DNA of 64,000 nucleotides, taken from the NCBI RefSeq assembly GCF_014269035.2, contig NZ_JABWRP020000005.1, positions 62,001-126,000 on the forward strand. Reading direction: 5' to 3'. The position numbers were made by a program, and so were the translations under genes. Position 1 is the stretch's first letter. Every line of letters starts with the position of its first letter. Source of the stretch: Pseudomonas vlassakiae. Lineage in GTDB: Bacteria; Pseudomonadota; Gammaproteobacteria; Pseudomonadales; Pseudomonadaceae. The notes beneath the pieces are model-generated. The model was not told where the DNA came from, made no database searches, and worked only from the letters and a program-made list of their open reading frames with translations. Positions 36,257 through 53,140 of the stretch are shown in pieces.

Positions 36257-38605
36257 ATGAAACGTCTGCTGCTAACTGCGGTCATGTCCGCACTGATGAT
36301 CGCTGAAGTTCACGCCGAGTCCTTCACTATCTCCGATATTCGTGTCAACGGCCTGCAGCGGGTGTCCGCCGGCAGCGTGTTCGGCGCCTTGCCACTCAAC
36401 GTTGGCGACCAGGCTGACGACCGCCGCCTGGTGGATTCCACCCGTTCGCTGTTCAAGACCGGCTTCTTCCAGGACATCCAGCTGAACCGCGATGGCAACG
36501 TCCTGATCATCAACGTGGTCGAGCGTCCGTCGGTGTCGAGCATCGAGATCGAAGGCAACAAGGCGATCAGCACCGAAGACCTGATGAAGGGCCTGAAGCA
36601 GTCGGGCCTGGCCGAAGGCGAGATCTTCCAGCGTGCCACCCTCGAAGGCGTGCGCAACGAGCTGCAGCGCCAGTACGTGGCCCAGGGCCGCTACTCGGCC
36701 GAGGTCGACGCCGAAGTCGTGCCGCAGCCGCGCAACCGTGTGGCGCTGAAGATCAAGATCAACGAAGGCACCGTTGCCGCCATCCAGCACATCAACATCG
36801 TTGGCAACACCGTGTTCAGCGATGAAGAGCTGCAGCAGCTGTTCGAGCTGAAGACCACCAACTGGCTGTCGTTCTTCAAGAACGACGACAAGTACGCCCG
36901 CGAAAAGCTCTCCGGTGACCTGGAGCGCCTGCGTTCCTACTACCTGGACCGCGGCTACATCAACATGGACATCGCCTCCACCCAGGTGTCGATCACCCCG
37001 GACAAGAAGCACGTCTACATCACCGTCAACGTCAACGAAGGCGAGAAGTACACCGTTCGCGACGTGAAGCTGTCGGGTGACCTGAAGGTGCCGGAAGACC
37101 AGGTCAAGTCGCTGCTGCTGGTGCAGCCGGGCCAGGTGTTCTCGCGCAAGGTCATGACCACCACTTCCGAGCTGATCACCCGCCGCCTGGGCAACGAAGG
37201 CTACACCTTCGCCAACGTCAACGGCGTGCCGCAGCCGAACGACCAGGACCACACTGTCGACATCATGTTCGTGGTCGACCCGGGCAAGCGTGCCTACGTC
37301 AACCGCATCAACTACCGCGGCAACACCAAGACCGAAGACGAAGTGCTGCGCCGTGAAATGCGCCAGATGGAAGGCGGCTGGGCGTCGACCTACCTGATCG
37401 ACCAGTCCAAGACCCGTCTCGAGCGCCTGGGCTTCTTCAAGGAAGTCAACGTCGAGACCCCGGCCGTGCCAGGCACCGACGACCAGGTCGACGTCAACTA
37501 CAGCGTCGAAGAGCAAGCCTCCGGTTCGATCACCGCCAGCGTCGGTTTCGCCCAGAGCGCCGGCCTGATCCTCGGTGGTTCGATCAGCCAGAGCAACTTC
37601 CTCGGTACCGGTAACAAGGTGTCCATCGGCCTGACCCGTTCGGAGTACCAGACCCGCTACAACTTCGGCTTCGTTGATCCCTACTTCACTGCCGACGGCG
37701 TGAGCCTGGGCTACAACGCTTTCTACCGCAGCACCGACTACAGCGACCTCGACGTCGACGTGGCCAGCTATGCGGTGGACAGCCTGGGTGCCGGTGTCAG
37801 CCTCGGTTACCCGATCAGCGAAACCTCGCGCCTGACCTACGGCCTGACCGTTCAGCAGGACAAGATCAAGACCGGTAAGTACACCGTTGACGAGATCTTC
37901 GACTTCCTCAAGCAGGAAGGTGACAACTTCACCAACTTCAAGGCCTCGATCGGCTGGTCCGAGTCGACCCTGAACAAAGGTGTGCTGGCGACCCGTGGTC
38001 ACTCCCAGAGCCTGACGCTCGAGAGCACCATTCCAGGCAGCGACCTGTCGTTCTACAAGCTCGACTACCGCGGCCAGCTGTTCAAGCCGATTACCAACGA
38101 TTACACCCTGCGCCTGCATACCGAACTGGGCTATGGTGATGGCTACGGTAGCACCTCGGGCCTGCCGTTCTATGAGAACTACTACGCGGGTGGCTTCAAC
38201 TCCGTGCGTGGTTTCAAAGACAGTACGCTGGGCCCGCGCAGTACGCCTAGTACCGGCAAGAACCCGGGCACCATCGCCGACCCGGACCAGGATCCGCTGC
38301 CATTCGGTGGCAACGTGCTGGTGCAAGGTGGTGTCGAGTTGCTGTTCCCGCTGCCGTTCGTCAAGGACCAGCGTTCCCTGCGTACCTCGGTATTCTGGGA
38401 CGTGGGTAACGTGTTCGACACCAACTGCGGCAGCAAGCCGGATTGCGAGAAGGTCGGCTTCTCGGGCATGGCCAGTTCGGTCGGCCTGGGCGTCACCTGG
38501 ATCACGGCCCTGGGCCCGTTGAGCTTCAGCCTGGCGATGCCGGTGAAGAAGCCGACCGATGCCGATACCCAGGTGTTCCAATTCTCTCTGGGCCAGACCT
38601 TCTAA
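36257..38605 (+). CDS. bamA: BamA, outer membrane protein assembly factor
   Basis: A 782-residue outer membrane protein. A signal peptide ends at about residue 20 (VHA), followed by five POTRA domains (about 21-420) and a 16-strand barrel. The VRGF motif of loop 6 is around residue 649. The C-terminus ends in Phe (SLGQTF), the BAM signal for beta-barrel proteins. It inserts other barrels into the outer membrane. A 74-base gap separates it from rseP. skp follows. Confidence 0.98.
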   Translation: MKRLLLTAVMSALMIAEVHAESFTISDIRVNGLQRVSAGSVFGALPLNVGDQADDRRLVDSTRSLFKTGFFQDIQLNRDGNVLIINVVERPSVSSIEIEGNKAISTEDLMKGLKQSGLAEGEIFQRATLEGVRNELQRQYVAQGRYSAEVDAEVVPQPRNRVALKIKINEGTVAAIQHINIVGNTVFSDEELQQLFELKTTNWLSFFKNDDKYAREKLSGDLERLRSYYLDRGYINMDIASTQVSITPDKKHVYITVNVNEGEKYTVRDVKLSGDLKVPEDQVKSLLLVQPGQVFSRKVMTTTSELITRRLGNEGYTFANVNGVPQPNDQDHTVDIMFVVDPGKRAYVNRINYRGNTKTEDEVLRREMRQMEGGWASTYLIDQSKTRLERLGFFKEVNVETPAVPGTDDQVDVNYSVEEQASGSITASVGFAQSAGLILGGSISQSNFLGTGNKVSIGLTRSEYQTRYNFGFVDPYFTADGVSLGYNAFYRSTDYSDLDVDVASYAVDSLGAGVSLGYPISETSRLTYGLTVQQDKIKTGKYTVDEIFDFLKQEGDNFTNFKASIGWSESTLNKGVLATRGHSQSLTLESTIPGSDLSFYKLDYRGQLFKPITNDYTLRLHTELGYGDGYGSTSGLPFYENYYAGGFNSVRGFKDSTLGPRSTPSTGKNPGTIADPDQDPLPFGGNVLVQGGVELLFPLPFVKDQRSLRTSVFWDVGNVFDTNCGSKPDCEKVGFSGMASSVGLGVTWITALGPLSFSLAMPVKKPTDADTQVFQFSLGQTF

Positions 38606-38649
38606 GGTCGGCCCTTGCTTAACGACAACGGTTTTTCCAGGAGTGCATC

Positions 38650-39153
38650 GTGCGTAAATTGGCTCAACTGGCCGTAGTGGCCGCGGCGCTGGTCGCCACC
38701 CCGGCTTTCGCCGAAATGAAGGTCGCCGTGCTGAACTATCAGATGGCCCTGCTCGAATCCGATGCCGCCAAGAAGTACGCGGTCGACGCCGAGAAGAAGT
38801 TCGGCCCGCAACTGACCAAGCTGAAGAGCCTGGAAAGCAGCGCCAAGGGCATCCAGGACCGCCTGATCAAGGGTGGCGACAAGATGCAGCAGCAGGAGCG
38901 TGAGCGTCTGGAGCTTGAATTCAAGCAGAAAGCCCGTGACTTCCAGTTCCAGTCCAAGGAACTGAACGAGGCCAAGGCCGTTGCTGACCGCGATATGCTC
39001 AAGCAGCTCAAGCCGAAGCTGGACGGCGCTGTCGAGGAAGTGATCAAGAAAGGCGGCTACGACCTGGTTCTCGAGCGCGGCGCGGTCATCGATGTCAAAC
39101 CTCAGTACGACATCACCCGCCAAGTCATCGAGCGTATGAACCAAGCGCGTTGA
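38650..39153 (+). CDS. skp: Skp (OmpH) periplasmic chaperone
   Basis: A 167-residue exported chaperone for unfolded outer membrane proteins. It has a signal peptide ending PAFA and a long charged helical middle (about 40-130), typical of the Skp tentacles. The start codon is GTG, backed by CAGGAG 8 bases upstream. It stands between bamA and lpxD, whose start is 1 base beyond its stop. Confidence 0.95.
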   Translation: MRKLAQLAVVAAALVATPAFAEMKVAVLNYQMALLESDAAKKYAVDAEKKFGPQLTKLKSLESSAKGIQDRLIKGGDKMQQQERERLELEFKQKARDFQFQSKELNEAKAVADRDMLKQLKPKLDGAVEEVIKKGGYDLVLERGAVIDVKPQYDITRQVIERMNQAR

Positions 39154-39154
39154 T

Positions 39155-40210
39155 ATGACCGTGACCATGACGCTCGGCCAGCTGGCCGAGGCCCTCGGGG
39201 CCACACTGAAAGGCCCTGAAGCGCTGCAGATTACCGGGCTGGCTACCTTGCAGGAGGCTGGCCCCGGTCAATTGAGCTTCCTCGCCAACCCGCAATACCG
39301 CAAATACCTGGACAACTGCCAGGCCGCCGCGGTGCTGCTCAAGGCTGCGGACGCCGAAGGCTTTGCCGGCAATGCCCTGGTCGTGGCTGACCCGTACCTG
39401 GCTTATGCGCGTATCTCCCACCTGTTCGACCCCAAACCCAAGGCTGTGGCGGGTATTCATCCCAGCGCCGTGGTGGCGGAGGATGCCCAGGTGGATGCGA
39501 GTGCCAGTATCGGGCCGTTCGCGGTCATCGAAAGCGGTGCGCGCATCGGCGCCAACGTCAGCATCGGGGCGCATTGCTTCATCGGTGCGCGTTGCGTGGT
39601 CGGCGAAGGTGGCTGGCTGGCACCGCGCGTCACGCTCTACCACGACGTGACCATTGGCAAGCGTGTGGTCATCCAGTCGGGTGCAGTGATCGGCGGTGAG
39701 GGCTTCGGCTTCGCCAACGAGAAGGGCATCTGGCGCAAGATCGCCCAGATTGGCGGGGTCACCATCGGCGATGACGTCGAGATCGGCGTCAACACCGCCG
39801 TAGACCGAGGCGCGTTGTCCGACACCCGGATCGGTGATGGGGTCAAACTCGACAACCAGATCCAGATCGCCCATAACGTGCAGATCGGTGATCACACGGC
39901 CATGGCTGCCTGTGTCGGCATCTCCGGCAGTGCGCGCATCGGCAAGCATTGCATGCTGGCGGGGGGCGTGGGCCTGGTGGGGCATATCGATATCTGCGAT
40001 AACGTATTTGTTTCCGGAATGACCATGGTGACCCGCTCGATCACCGAACCTGGTTCCTATTCATCCGGCACGGCCATGCAGCCCCTGGCTGACTGGCGCA
40101 AGAGCGCGGCGCGCATTCGCCAGCTCGATGACATGGCCAAACGGCTCCAGCAGCTGGAAAAACGTGTCGATACCGTGACCTCAGGTGGCCAGCCGACATC
40201 AGAAGGCTGA
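39155..40210 (+). CDS. lpxD: LpxD, UDP-3-O-acyl-glucosamine N-acyltransferase
   Basis: A 351-residue acyltransferase for the third step of lipid A synthesis. The N-terminal uridine-binding domain is followed by a left-handed beta-helix of hexapeptide repeats (about 105-300), with the catalytic His in [11 protein letters not shown] coiled helix ends the protein. It begins 2 bases after the skp stop. A 113-base gap with an odd leader separates it from fabZ. Confidence 0.97.
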   Translation: MTVTMTLGQLAEALGATLKGPEALQITGLATLQEAGPGQLSFLANPQYRKYLDNCQAAAVLLKAADAEGFAGNALVVADPYLAYARISHLFDPKPKAVAGIHPSAVVAEDAQVDASASIGPFAVIESGARIGANVSIGAHCFIGARCVVGEGGWLAPRVTLYHDVTIGKRVVIQSGAVIGGEGFGFANEKGIWRKIAQIGGVTIGDDVEIGVNTAVDRGALSDTRIGDGVKLDNQIQIAHNVQIGDHTAMAACVGISGSARIGKHCMLAGGVGLVGHIDICDNVFVSGMTMVTRSITEPGSYSSGTAMQPLADWRKSAARIRQLDDMAKRLQQLEKRVDTVTSGGQPTSEG

Positions 40211-40247
40211 TACCATTTCCTGAGCAAGAGTGAACAGTCGCTAGCTG

Positions 40248-40323
40248 GCTCCTCTTTGGACTGCAAAAGGAGCGTGTGGTCAGCACCTGCGCTCCCTATT
40301 CTTATTACAGGCTTCCCCCCGAA
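40248..40323 (+). promoter_or_regulatory. SD-containing hairpin and small leader frame before fabZ
   Basis: GCTCCT at 40248-40253 pairs with AGGAGC at 40268-40273, extended by TTT/AAA. This buries an AAGGAG. A GTG at 40274 opens a 17-codon frame whose TGA at 40325-40327 overlaps the fabZ ATG (40324). The spacing from SD to GTG is only one base, so the leader may be poorly translated. Confidence 0.4.
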
Positions 40324-40764
40324 ATGATGGACATCAACGAGATTCGCGAATACCTGCCTCACCGCTACCCGTTCCTGCTGGTAGATCGCGTGACGGATCT
40401 GGACTTCGAGGCCCAGAGCATTCGTGCCTACAAGAATGTCAGCATCAACGAGCCGTTCTTCAATGGCCATTTCCCGGCTCACCCGATCATGCCGGGCGTC
40501 CTGATCATCGAAGCCATGGCCCAGGCGGCCGGCATCCTTGGTTTCAAGATGCTCGATGCCAAGCCGGCCGATGGCACCCTGTACTACTTCGTCGGTTCCG
40601 ACAAGCTGCGTTTCCGTCAGCCGGTGCTGCCGGGCGACCAGCTGGTACTGGAAGCCAAGTTCCTCAGCCGCAAAAGCATGATCTGGAAGTTCGAATGCCG
40701 CGCCCTGGTCGACGGCAAGCCGGTGTGCTCGGCTGAGATCACCTGTGCGGAACGCTCCCTATGA
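40324..40764 (+). CDS. fabZ: FabZ, 3-hydroxyacyl-ACP dehydratase
   Basis: A 146-residue hot-dog fold dehydratase of fatty acid elongation; it also sets the balance with LpxA for hydroxyacyl-ACP. The catalytic motif is [19 protein letters not shown] with His and the following Glu. The start [12 protein letters not shown] matches the family, but there is no SD directly upstream; a GTG at 40276, in frame, would add 16 residues. The stop overlaps the lpxA ATG (ATGA). Confidence 0.95.
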   Translation: MMDINEIREYLPHRYPFLLVDRVTDLDFEAQSIRAYKNVSINEPFFNGHFPAHPIMPGVLIIEAMAQAAGILGFKMLDAKPADGTLYYFVGSDKLRFRQPVLPGDQLVLEAKFLSRKSMIWKFECRALVDGKPVCSAEITCAERSL

Positions 40765-41537
40765 GTTCGATTGATCCGCGGGCGATCATCGATCCCTCGG
40801 CCAAGCTGGCCGAGGGCGTCGAGGTTGGCCCGTGGTCGATCGTCGGCCCCGACGTCGAAATCGGCGAGGGCACCGTCATTGGCCCCCATGTCGTGCTTAA
40901 AGGGCCGACCCGGATTGGCAAGCACAACCGTATCTACCAGTTTTCCTCGATTGGTGAAGACACCCCTGACCTCAAGTACAAGGGTGAGCCGACACGCTTG
41001 GTGATCGGTGATCACAACGTGATCCGCGAGGGGGTGACCATTCATCGTGGTACGGTCCAGGACCGTTCGGAAACCACCCTGGGCGATCACAACCTGATCA
41101 TGGCCTATGCCCATATCGGCCATGACAGCGTCATCGGCAATCACTGCATCCTGGTCAACAATACCGCGCTGGCCGGGCATGTGCACGTGGGCGATTGGGC
41201 GATCTTGTCCGGATTCACCCTGGTGCATCAATACTGCCACATCGGCGCCCATGCGTTCTCTGGCATGGGCACGGCGATCGGCAAGGATGTGCCGGCCTTC
41301 GTCACGGTGTTCGGCAGCCCTGCCGAAGCCCGTAGCATGAACTTCGAAGGCATGCGCCGCCGTGGTTTCAGCGACGAGGTCATCCATGCCCTGCGCCGTT
41401 CATACAAGATCGTCTACCGCCAGGGTCTGACCGTGGAAGAGGCGATCAAAGAGCTGGACGAACTGGCCGCCAAGCACGAACAGGTCGAGCTGTTCCGCCA
41501 GTCGATCGTGAACTCTGCCCGCGGCATCACCCGCTGA
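40761..41537 (+). CDS. lpxA: LpxA, UDP-N-acetylglucosamine acyltransferase
   Basis: A 258-residue acyltransferase, the first step of lipid A synthesis. Hexapeptide repeats fill residues 5-185, with the catalytic His in the [15 protein letters not shown] region. The C-terminal helical domain is present. It overlaps fabZ by 4 bases and is 1 base before lpxB, so fabZ-lpxA-lpxB are tightly coupled. Confidence 0.98.
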   Translation: MSSIDPRAIIDPSAKLAEGVEVGPWSIVGPDVEIGEGTVIGPHVVLKGPTRIGKHNRIYQFSSIGEDTPDLKYKGEPTRLVIGDHNVIREGVTIHRGTVQDRSETTLGDHNLIMAYAHIGHDSVIGNHCILVNNTALAGHVHVGDWAILSGFTLVHQYCHIGAHAFSGMGTAIGKDVPAFVTVFGSPAEARSMNFEGMRRRGFSDEVIHALRRSYKIVYRQGLTVEEAIKELDELAAKHEQVELFRQSIVNSARGITR

Positions 41538-41538
41538 C

Positions 41539-42666
41539 ATGGCGCAGCTTTGCGTAGCTCTGGTCGCAGGTGAGGCCAGCGGCGATATCCTCGGTTCTGG
41601 TCTGATGCGCGCCCTCAAGGCGCGCCATCCCGATGTGCGTTTCATCGGTGTGGGCGGCCCGTTGATGGAGGCCGAAGGCCTTCAGTCTTACTTCCCCATG
41701 GAACGCCTGGCGGTCATGGGCCTGGTCGAAGTGCTGGGGCGCCTGCGTGAGTTGCTCAAGCGGCGCAAGGTGCTGATCCAGACCTTGATCGACGAGAAGC
41801 CCGATGTGTTCATCGGCATCGATGCCCCCGATTTCACCCTCAATATCGAACTGAAACTGCGTCAGGCCGGGATCAAGACCGTACATTACGTCAGCCCGTC
41901 GGTCTGGGCGTGGCGGCAGAAGCGCGTGCTGAAGATTCGCGAAGGTTGCGACCTGATGCTGACGCTGTTGCCCTTCGAAGCCCGCTTCTATGAAGAGCAG
42001 GGCGTGCCGGTGCGGTTTGTCGGCCATCCGTTGGCCGACACCATTCCGTTGACGGCAGACCGTCAGGCTGCGCGTAACGAACTGGGCCTGGCTGATGGGC
42101 CGGTGGTGGCGTTGATGCCGGGCAGCCGCGGTGGAGAGGTCGGGCGCCTGGGCGCGCTGTTCCTCGACGCCGCTCAGCGCCTGCGCGAACGGGTGCCTGG
42201 CGTGCGCTTCGTGCTGCCTTGCGCCAACGCAGCGCGTCGTGCTCAGATCGAGCAGATGCTCGAAGGGCGCGACTTGCCGTTGACCTTGCTCGATGGCCAG
42301 TCGCACCGGGCCCTGGCTGCCTGCGACGCGGTGTTGATCGCTTCGGGTACCGCCACGCTGGAGGCGCTGTTGTACAAGCGGCCGATGGTTGTAGCCTACC
42401 GCCTGGCACCGTTGACCTACTGGATTCTCAAGCGTCTGGTGAAAAGTCCCTACGTGTCGTTGCCCAACCTGCTGGCCCAGCGTGAACTGGTGCCTGAGCT
42501 GCTGCAGGATGCCGCGACCAGCGAAGCCCTTGCCCAGGCCCTGGCGCCGCTGGTCACCGACGGTGCCCGGCAGACCGAACGCTTCGACGAGATTCACCGC
42601 ACCCTTCGCCGCGACGCCTCCAACCAGGCTGCCGACGCGGTGCTGGCCCTGCTCAAGGACCGCTGA
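41539..42666 (+). CDS. lpxB: LpxB, lipid A disaccharide synthase
   Basis: A 375-residue GT19 glycosyltransferase that joins two acylated glucosamines in lipid A synthesis. [11 protein letters not shown] at the start and [10 protein letters not shown] near residue 275 are family signatures. The length is standard. It is in the lpx operon, with rnhB starting 2 bases after its stop. Confidence 0.97.
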   Translation: MAQLCVALVAGEASGDILGSGLMRALKARHPDVRFIGVGGPLMEAEGLQSYFPMERLAVMGLVEVLGRLRELLKRRKVLIQTLIDEKPDVFIGIDAPDFTLNIELKLRQAGIKTVHYVSPSVWAWRQKRVLKIREGCDLMLTLLPFEARFYEEQGVPVRFVGHPLADTIPLTADRQAARNELGLADGPVVALMPGSRGGEVGRLGALFLDAAQRLRERVPGVRFVLPCANAARRAQIEQMLEGRDLPLTLLDGQSHRALAACDAVLIASGTATLEALLYKRPMVVAYRLAPLTYWILKRLVKSPYVSLPNLLAQRELVPELLQDAATSEALAQALAPLVTDGARQTERFDEIHRTLRRDASNQAADAVLALLKDR

Positions 42667-42667
42667 C

Positions 42668-43291
42668 ATGCAGATTGGACTGGATTTCAACCTGGTCGAA
42701 GACCTGGTCGCCGGCGTCGACGAGGTTGGCCGCGGCCCGCTGTGCGGTGCGGTGGTCACGGCGGCGGTGATCCTCGACCCGGCGCGGCCGATTCTTGGCC
42801 TGAACGATTCGAAGAAACTCACCGAAGCCAAGCGCGAGGCGCTGTTCGACGAGATCTGCGAAAAAGCCTTGAGCTTCTGCATCGCCCGCGCCGAAGTCGA
42901 GGAAATCGACCGCTTGAACATCCTCCATGCCACCATGCTGGCCATGCAGCGAGCGGTGGAAGGGTTGCATGTGACGCCGAAGCTGGCACTGATCGACGGT
43001 AACCGTTGCCCGAAGCTGGCGGTACCGGCGTCGCCAGTGGTCAAAGGCGATAGCCAGGTGCCGGCAATCGCTGCCGCATCGATCCTGGCCAAGGTGACCC
43101 GGGACCGGGAGATGAGCGCATTCGAGCTGATCTACCCGGGTTACGGCATTGGCGGGCATAAAGGCTACCCAACGCCTGTGCACCTCGAAGCCCTCGAGCG
43201 CCTGGGCCCGACGCCCATTCATCGGCGCTCGTTCGGCCCGGTGCGGGCCGCCTGGGAAGCCCGCGAAGGCCTCATCGACTCGTTGATCTGA
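42668..43291 (+). CDS. rnhB: Ribonuclease HII
   Basis: A 207-residue enzyme that removes RNA primers and single ribonucleotides from DNA. The metal-binding Asp and Glu lie in [11 protein letters not shown] near residue 18, with the later NDSKKL and DGNRCP motifs. The start MQIGLDF is chosen for family length. A GC hairpin follows its stop (43298-43316), followed by AAAA. Confidence 0.96.
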   Translation: MQIGLDFNLVEDLVAGVDEVGRGPLCGAVVTAAVILDPARPILGLNDSKKLTEAKREALFDEICEKALSFCIARAEVEEIDRLNILHATMLAMQRAVEGLHVTPKLALIDGNRCPKLAVPASPVVKGDSQVPAIAAASILAKVTRDREMSAFELIYPGYGIGGHKGYPTPVHLEALERLGPTPIHRRSFGPVRAAWEAREGLIDSLI

Positions 43292-43297
43292 CGATCC

Positions 43298-43316
43298 GGG
43301 GCCGCGCGGCGGCCCC
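43298..43316 (+). terminator. GC hairpin between rnhB and dnaE
   Basis: GGGGCCGC / GCGGCCCC with a GCG loop. No T-run follows on the plus strand, so termination is uncertain. A TACAAT at 43337-43342 may be a dnaE -10 box. Confidence 0.4.
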
Positions 43317-43380
43317 AAAATCCCCTCGCAATTGCGCTACAATCCCGCCCTTGTCGTTCAGCACTGCTACAGGACTATCC

Positions 43381-46905
<3,525 letters not shown>

Positions 46906-47010
46906 ATCGACGAAATTTAATCTCGACCTATATGCGCCTGATCCCTTAAGGTAGGGCGCCAAACGGATCAACCGGCCGGCCGCCTGGCCGTAGACCCAAG
47001 ACGGATGACT

Positions 47011-47958
47011 ATGAACCCGAATTTTCTCGATTTCGAACAGCCGATTGCCGACCTGCAAGCCAAGATCGAAGGCCTGCGCCTGGTAGGCAACGACAACTCG
47101 CTGAACATCAGCGATGAAATTGCCCGTCTGCAAGACAAGAGCAACACCCTGACCGAAAGCATCTTCGGCAACCTGACCAGCTGGCAGATCGCCCGCCTGG
47201 CCCGTCACCCACGTCGTCCATACACCCTGGACTACCTGGATCACATCTTCACCGAGTTCGAAGAACTGCACGGTGACCGCCACTTCTCCGACGACGCCGC
47301 GATCGTCGGTGGTACGGCGCGTCTGGACGGCAAGCCAGTCATGGTCATCGGCCACCAGAAAGGTCGCGAAGTGCGCGAGAAGGTACGCCGCAACTTCGGC
47401 ATGCCGCGCCCAGAGGGCTACCGCAAGGCCTGCCGCCTGATGGAAATGGCCGAGCGCTTCAAGATGCCGATCCTGACCTTCATCGACACCCCGGGCGCCT
47501 ACCCGGGCATCGACGCCGAAGAGCGCAACCAGAGCGAGGCCATTGCCTGGAACCTGCGCGTCATGGCACGCCTGAAGACCCCGATCATCGCCACGGTGAT
47601 CGGCGAGGGTGGTTCCGGCGGTGCACTGGCCATCGGCGTGTGCGACCAGCTGAACATGCTGCAGTACTCCACCTACTCGGTCATCTCGCCGGAAGGCTGC
47701 GCCTCGATCCTGTGGAAGACTGCCGACAAGGCCGCCGACGCTGCTGAAGCCATGGGCATCACCGCTGAGCGTCTGAAGAGCCTGAACATCGTCGACAAGG
47801 TCATCCAGGAGCCGCTGGGCGGCGCCCACCGCGACCCGGTCAAGATGTCCGAAAGCATCCGCGCCGACCTGGTGCAGCAGCTGGACATGCTCGGCAAGCT
47901 CGATAACGATGCGCTGCTGGCCCGTCGTTATGAGCGCCTGATGAGCTACGGCCTCTAA
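47011..47958 (+). CDS. accA: Acetyl-CoA carboxylase carboxyltransferase alpha subunit
   Basis: A 315-residue subunit that, with AccD, moves carboxyl from biotin to acetyl-CoA at the start of fatty acid synthesis. The crotonase-like core ([21 protein letters not shown] and [11 protein letters not shown]) is intact. The start [10 protein letters not shown] is preferred to the ATG 6 bases before. A GC hairpin (47968-47986) follows. Confidence 0.97.
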   Translation: MNPNFLDFEQPIADLQAKIEGLRLVGNDNSLNISDEIARLQDKSNTLTESIFGNLTSWQIARLARHPRRPYTLDYLDHIFTEFEELHGDRHFSDDAAIVGGTARLDGKPVMVIGHQKGREVREKVRRNFGMPRPEGYRKACRLMEMAERFKMPILTFIDTPGAYPGIDAEERNQSEAIAWNLRVMARLKTPIIATVIGEGGSGGALAIGVCDQLNMLQYSTYSVISPEGCASILWKTADKAADAAEAMGITAERLKSLNIVDKVIQEPLGGAHRDPVKMSESIRADLVQQLDMLGKLDNDALLARRYERLMSYGL

Positions 47959-47967
47959 GTAGATCCC

Positions 47968-47986
47968 GGGGCCGCTCCGCGGCCCT
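47968..47986 (+). terminator. Hairpin after accA
   Basis: GGGGCCGC / GCGGCCCT with a TCC loop lies 9 bases after accA and ends the dnaE-accA unit without a clear T-run. Confidence 0.45.
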
Positions 47987-48030
47987 CGTGGGTGCGGGTT
48001 CTCGGTTTTCTCAAGCCAAGTGAGGCCCTC

Positions 48031-49314
48031 ATGATCAACCTCACCCCCTGGCTGCAAGCCCCCGCCTGGTACGTCGGCTACTCCGGTGGCCTCGACTCCA
48101 CCGTCCTCTTGCATATGCTGGCCAGGCACGCCCGCAACCACCCGGCACCCCCGCTGCGTGCCCTGCATGTCCACCATGGCCTGCAATCCGCTGCGAACGC
48201 GTGGCCAGCCCACTGCCAGTCGATCTGTGACCAGCTCGGCATCGAGCTCCGGGTCATTCCCGTTGAGGTCAGCCCAGGCGCCAGCCTCGAACAGGCCGCC
48301 CGCGACGCCCGTTATGCCGCCTTCAGGCGTGTCCTCGGCCCCGGTGACATCTTGTTCGCTGCCCAGCACCGCGACGACCAAGCCGAAACATTGCTCTTGC
48401 GCCTGCTGCGCGGTGCCGGCTTGCGCGGCCTGACGGCGATGCCCACGCAACGGCCGCTGGGCCAGGGTAGCCTGGTCAGGCCATTGCTGGATGTTTCCCG
48501 AAAGCAACTGTATGACTACGCCCAGGCCCACGGCCTGAACTGGATAGAAGACCCTTCCAACGACGACACGGCCTTTGCCCGCAATTACCTGCGTGGCGAA
48601 GTGTTCCCGCTGCTGCAGCAGCGTTGGCCGCAGGCCAGCCAGAACTTTGCCCGCGCTGCGGAGCACCTGGGCGAAGCGCTTGGCCTGCTCGATGAGTTGG
48701 CACGCACTGATCTGGCTCAGGCCGGGGAGGGCGCTTCCCTTGCCTGGCCGCAGCTGGACTCGCTCGATCTGGCCATGCTCGGCACATTGTCGCCCGCGCG
48801 TCAGCGCAATGCCCTGCAATACTGGCTAAGCCGCCGCACCCGCTTGCCCGATACCCGCCATTGGGCCGGCTGGGCAGACCTGCGCGATGCGGCAGGGGAT
48901 GCGCAACCCATCTGGCGCCTTGCCGATGGTCAGGTGGTACGTAGCCATGGGCGTATCTGGTGGTTGAGTGGCGACTGGCTGAAACAACCTGCCGGGGAGG
49001 TGGCCTGGCGTGAGCCCGGGGCAGCCCTGGAATTGCCGGATAACGGCAGCGTGCGGCTGGTCTGCACTCGGCCGATGAGCGGCCTGCATGTCGCCTACCG
49101 CCAGGGCGGCGAGGTGCTGGACATCCCCGGCCGCGGCCGGCGCGACCTCAAGCGCCTGCTCAACGAGCTGCAGGTCCCGCACTTCGTGCGCCCGCGACTG
49201 CCGTTGCTATATTGTGGCGAGCGCCTGCTGGCGGTGGCCAATCTGCCTTCGCTGGCGCAGGCCGATTGCCAGCTTCACTGGCAGCCGCCGACGAACGCGC
49301 AAGGTTTGAGCTGA
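48031..49314 (+). CDS. tilS: TilS, tRNA(Ile)-lysidine synthetase
   Basis: A 427-residue enzyme that turns C34 of tRNA(Ile2) into lysidine so that it reads AUA. The ATP pyrophosphatase loop is SGGLDS at residues 18-23. The HHGLQSAANAW and AQHRDDQAETLLLRLLRGAGLRG stretches bind ATP and tRNA, and a C-terminal domain is present. The start at MINLTPW is chosen by family; the preceding GTG at 47992 lacks family residues. It stands between accA and pyrG. Confidence 0.95.
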   Translation: MINLTPWLQAPAWYVGYSGGLDSTVLLHMLARHARNHPAPPLRALHVHHGLQSAANAWPAHCQSICDQLGIELRVIPVEVSPGASLEQAARDARYAAFRRVLGPGDILFAAQHRDDQAETLLLRLLRGAGLRGLTAMPTQRPLGQGSLVRPLLDVSRKQLYDYAQAHGLNWIEDPSNDDTAFARNYLRGEVFPLLQQRWPQASQNFARAAEHLGEALGLLDELARTDLAQAGEGASLAWPQLDSLDLAMLGTLSPARQRNALQYWLSRRTRLPDTRHWAGWADLRDAAGDAQPIWRLADGQVVRSHGRIWWLSGDWLKQPAGEVAWREPGAALELPDNGSVRLVCTRPMSGLHVAYRQGGEVLDIPGRGRRDLKRLLNELQVPHFVRPRLPLLYCGERLLAVANLPSLAQADCQLHWQPPTNAQGLS

Positions 49315-49334
49315 AGGGTACATTCCGGTAGACT
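49306..49334 (+). promoter_or_regulatory. Candidate promoter for pyrG
   Basis: TTGAGC and TAGACT are spaced by 17 bases, at the very end of tilS. If used, they give a pyrG leader of roughly 240 bases. The 269-base gap from tilS to pyrG has otherwise only a GTG-led 71-codon open frame (49360-49575) without SD, not called as a gene. Confidence 0.4.
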
Positions 49335-49562
49335 ACCCTCCCTTCTTGATACAACTTCTGTGGCTTCCCCGGAAACACAGCAGTTGCCGATTACCAAGCA
49401 GTTTTTTGCTGGGCTGATCCTGAAAATGACGAGCGAGCTCCATGCCGGGGATCCCCCTGGTCTGTACAGACGCGGCAGTTTTTCGAGATGCACTGTGATT
49501 GACGCAGGTGATCGGGGGCTTCGGCCTTCCTTCGCTTTCTCCGGCGGCGCTGGCCGCCTTAA

Positions 49563-51212
<1,650 letters not shown>

Positions 51213-51291
51213 TTTTTTCAGGTGTTTGATGAGTTTTCCGACGGTTAAAGCCGCGCAAGGCTCATTTCTCGGGTAAAGTACGCCCCGATCT

Positions 51292-51318
51292 ACCCCTGAC
51301 CGTTCGGTCAGGGGTTGC
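51292..51318 (+). terminator. Terminator after pyrG
   Basis: CCCCTGACC / GGTCAGGGG with a GTTC loop, closed by an outer A-T pair, followed by TTGCTT. It lies 80 bases after pyrG in the 200-base gap before eno. Confidence 0.65.
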
Positions 51319-51373
51319 TTCTGCCAGGCCTGCCTGCTGCGTCCCCGCCTGGTGCAAGGCAAGAATTCCCTAA

Positions 51374-52702
<1,329 letters not shown>

Positions 52703-52786
52703 GCAAGAGATGGTAAAAAGACAGCAGCCGAGGCTGTCGGAAGTTTCATAGTGAAATTTCTGACGCTTCATGCGGGTTTCTGTCAA

Positions 52787-52812
52787 CGAAGCCTGGCCTC
52801 GGCCAGGCTTCG
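52787..52812 (+). terminator. Terminator after eno
   Basis: CGAAGCCTGGCC / GGCCAGGCTTCG, a 12-bp near-perfect inverted repeat, lies 84 bases after eno and 47 before ftsB. The tail is not strongly T-rich. Confidence 0.6.
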
Positions 52813-52858
52813 TGCTATATGACGCCCGTGTGCGGCGGTCTTTAACCTGGATACCTTG

Positions 52859-53140
52859 ATGCGCAGTCCCTATTGGTTGTTCCTTGTCCTGCTCCTGCTG
52901 CTCGGTGGCCTGCAGTACCGCCTTTGGGTGGGTAACGGCAGCCTGGCGCAAGTGGCCGAGCTCAAGCAGCAGATCGACGAACAGCATGCCGAGAACGAAC
53001 GGCTGCTGGAGCGTAACCGTGTGCTCGATGCCGAGGTGATGGAGTTGAAGAAAGGTATGGAGACCGTCGAAGAGCGGGCTCGTCATGAACTGGGAATGGT
53101 CAAAGAGGGCGAAACCCTCTTCCAGTTGCCGCAAAAATGA
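52859..53140 (+). CDS. ftsB: FtsB, cell division protein
   Basis: A 93-residue bitopic membrane protein of the divisome that joins FtsL and FtsQ. It has a short N-terminal cytoplasmic tip, one hydrophobic helix (about residues 6-22) and a periplasmic coiled coil (about 28-70). The ATG at 52859 is preferred to the TTG one codon earlier. Its stop overlaps the ispD start (ATGA). Confidence 0.93.
   Translation: MRSPYWLFLVLLLLLGGLQYRLWVGNGSLAQVAELKQQIDEQHAENERLLERNRVLDAEVMELKKGMETVEERARHELGMVKEGETLFQLPQK

Noticed and set aside
36272..38581. A 769-residue open frame antisense to bamA
   Set aside because: Wholly within bamA with no SD or family motif; a codon-bias shadow.
51229..51276. A 15-codon frame after pyrG as a kdsA remnant
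   Set aside because: Its residues (MSFPTVKAAQ) do not resemble the KdsA start as I know it.
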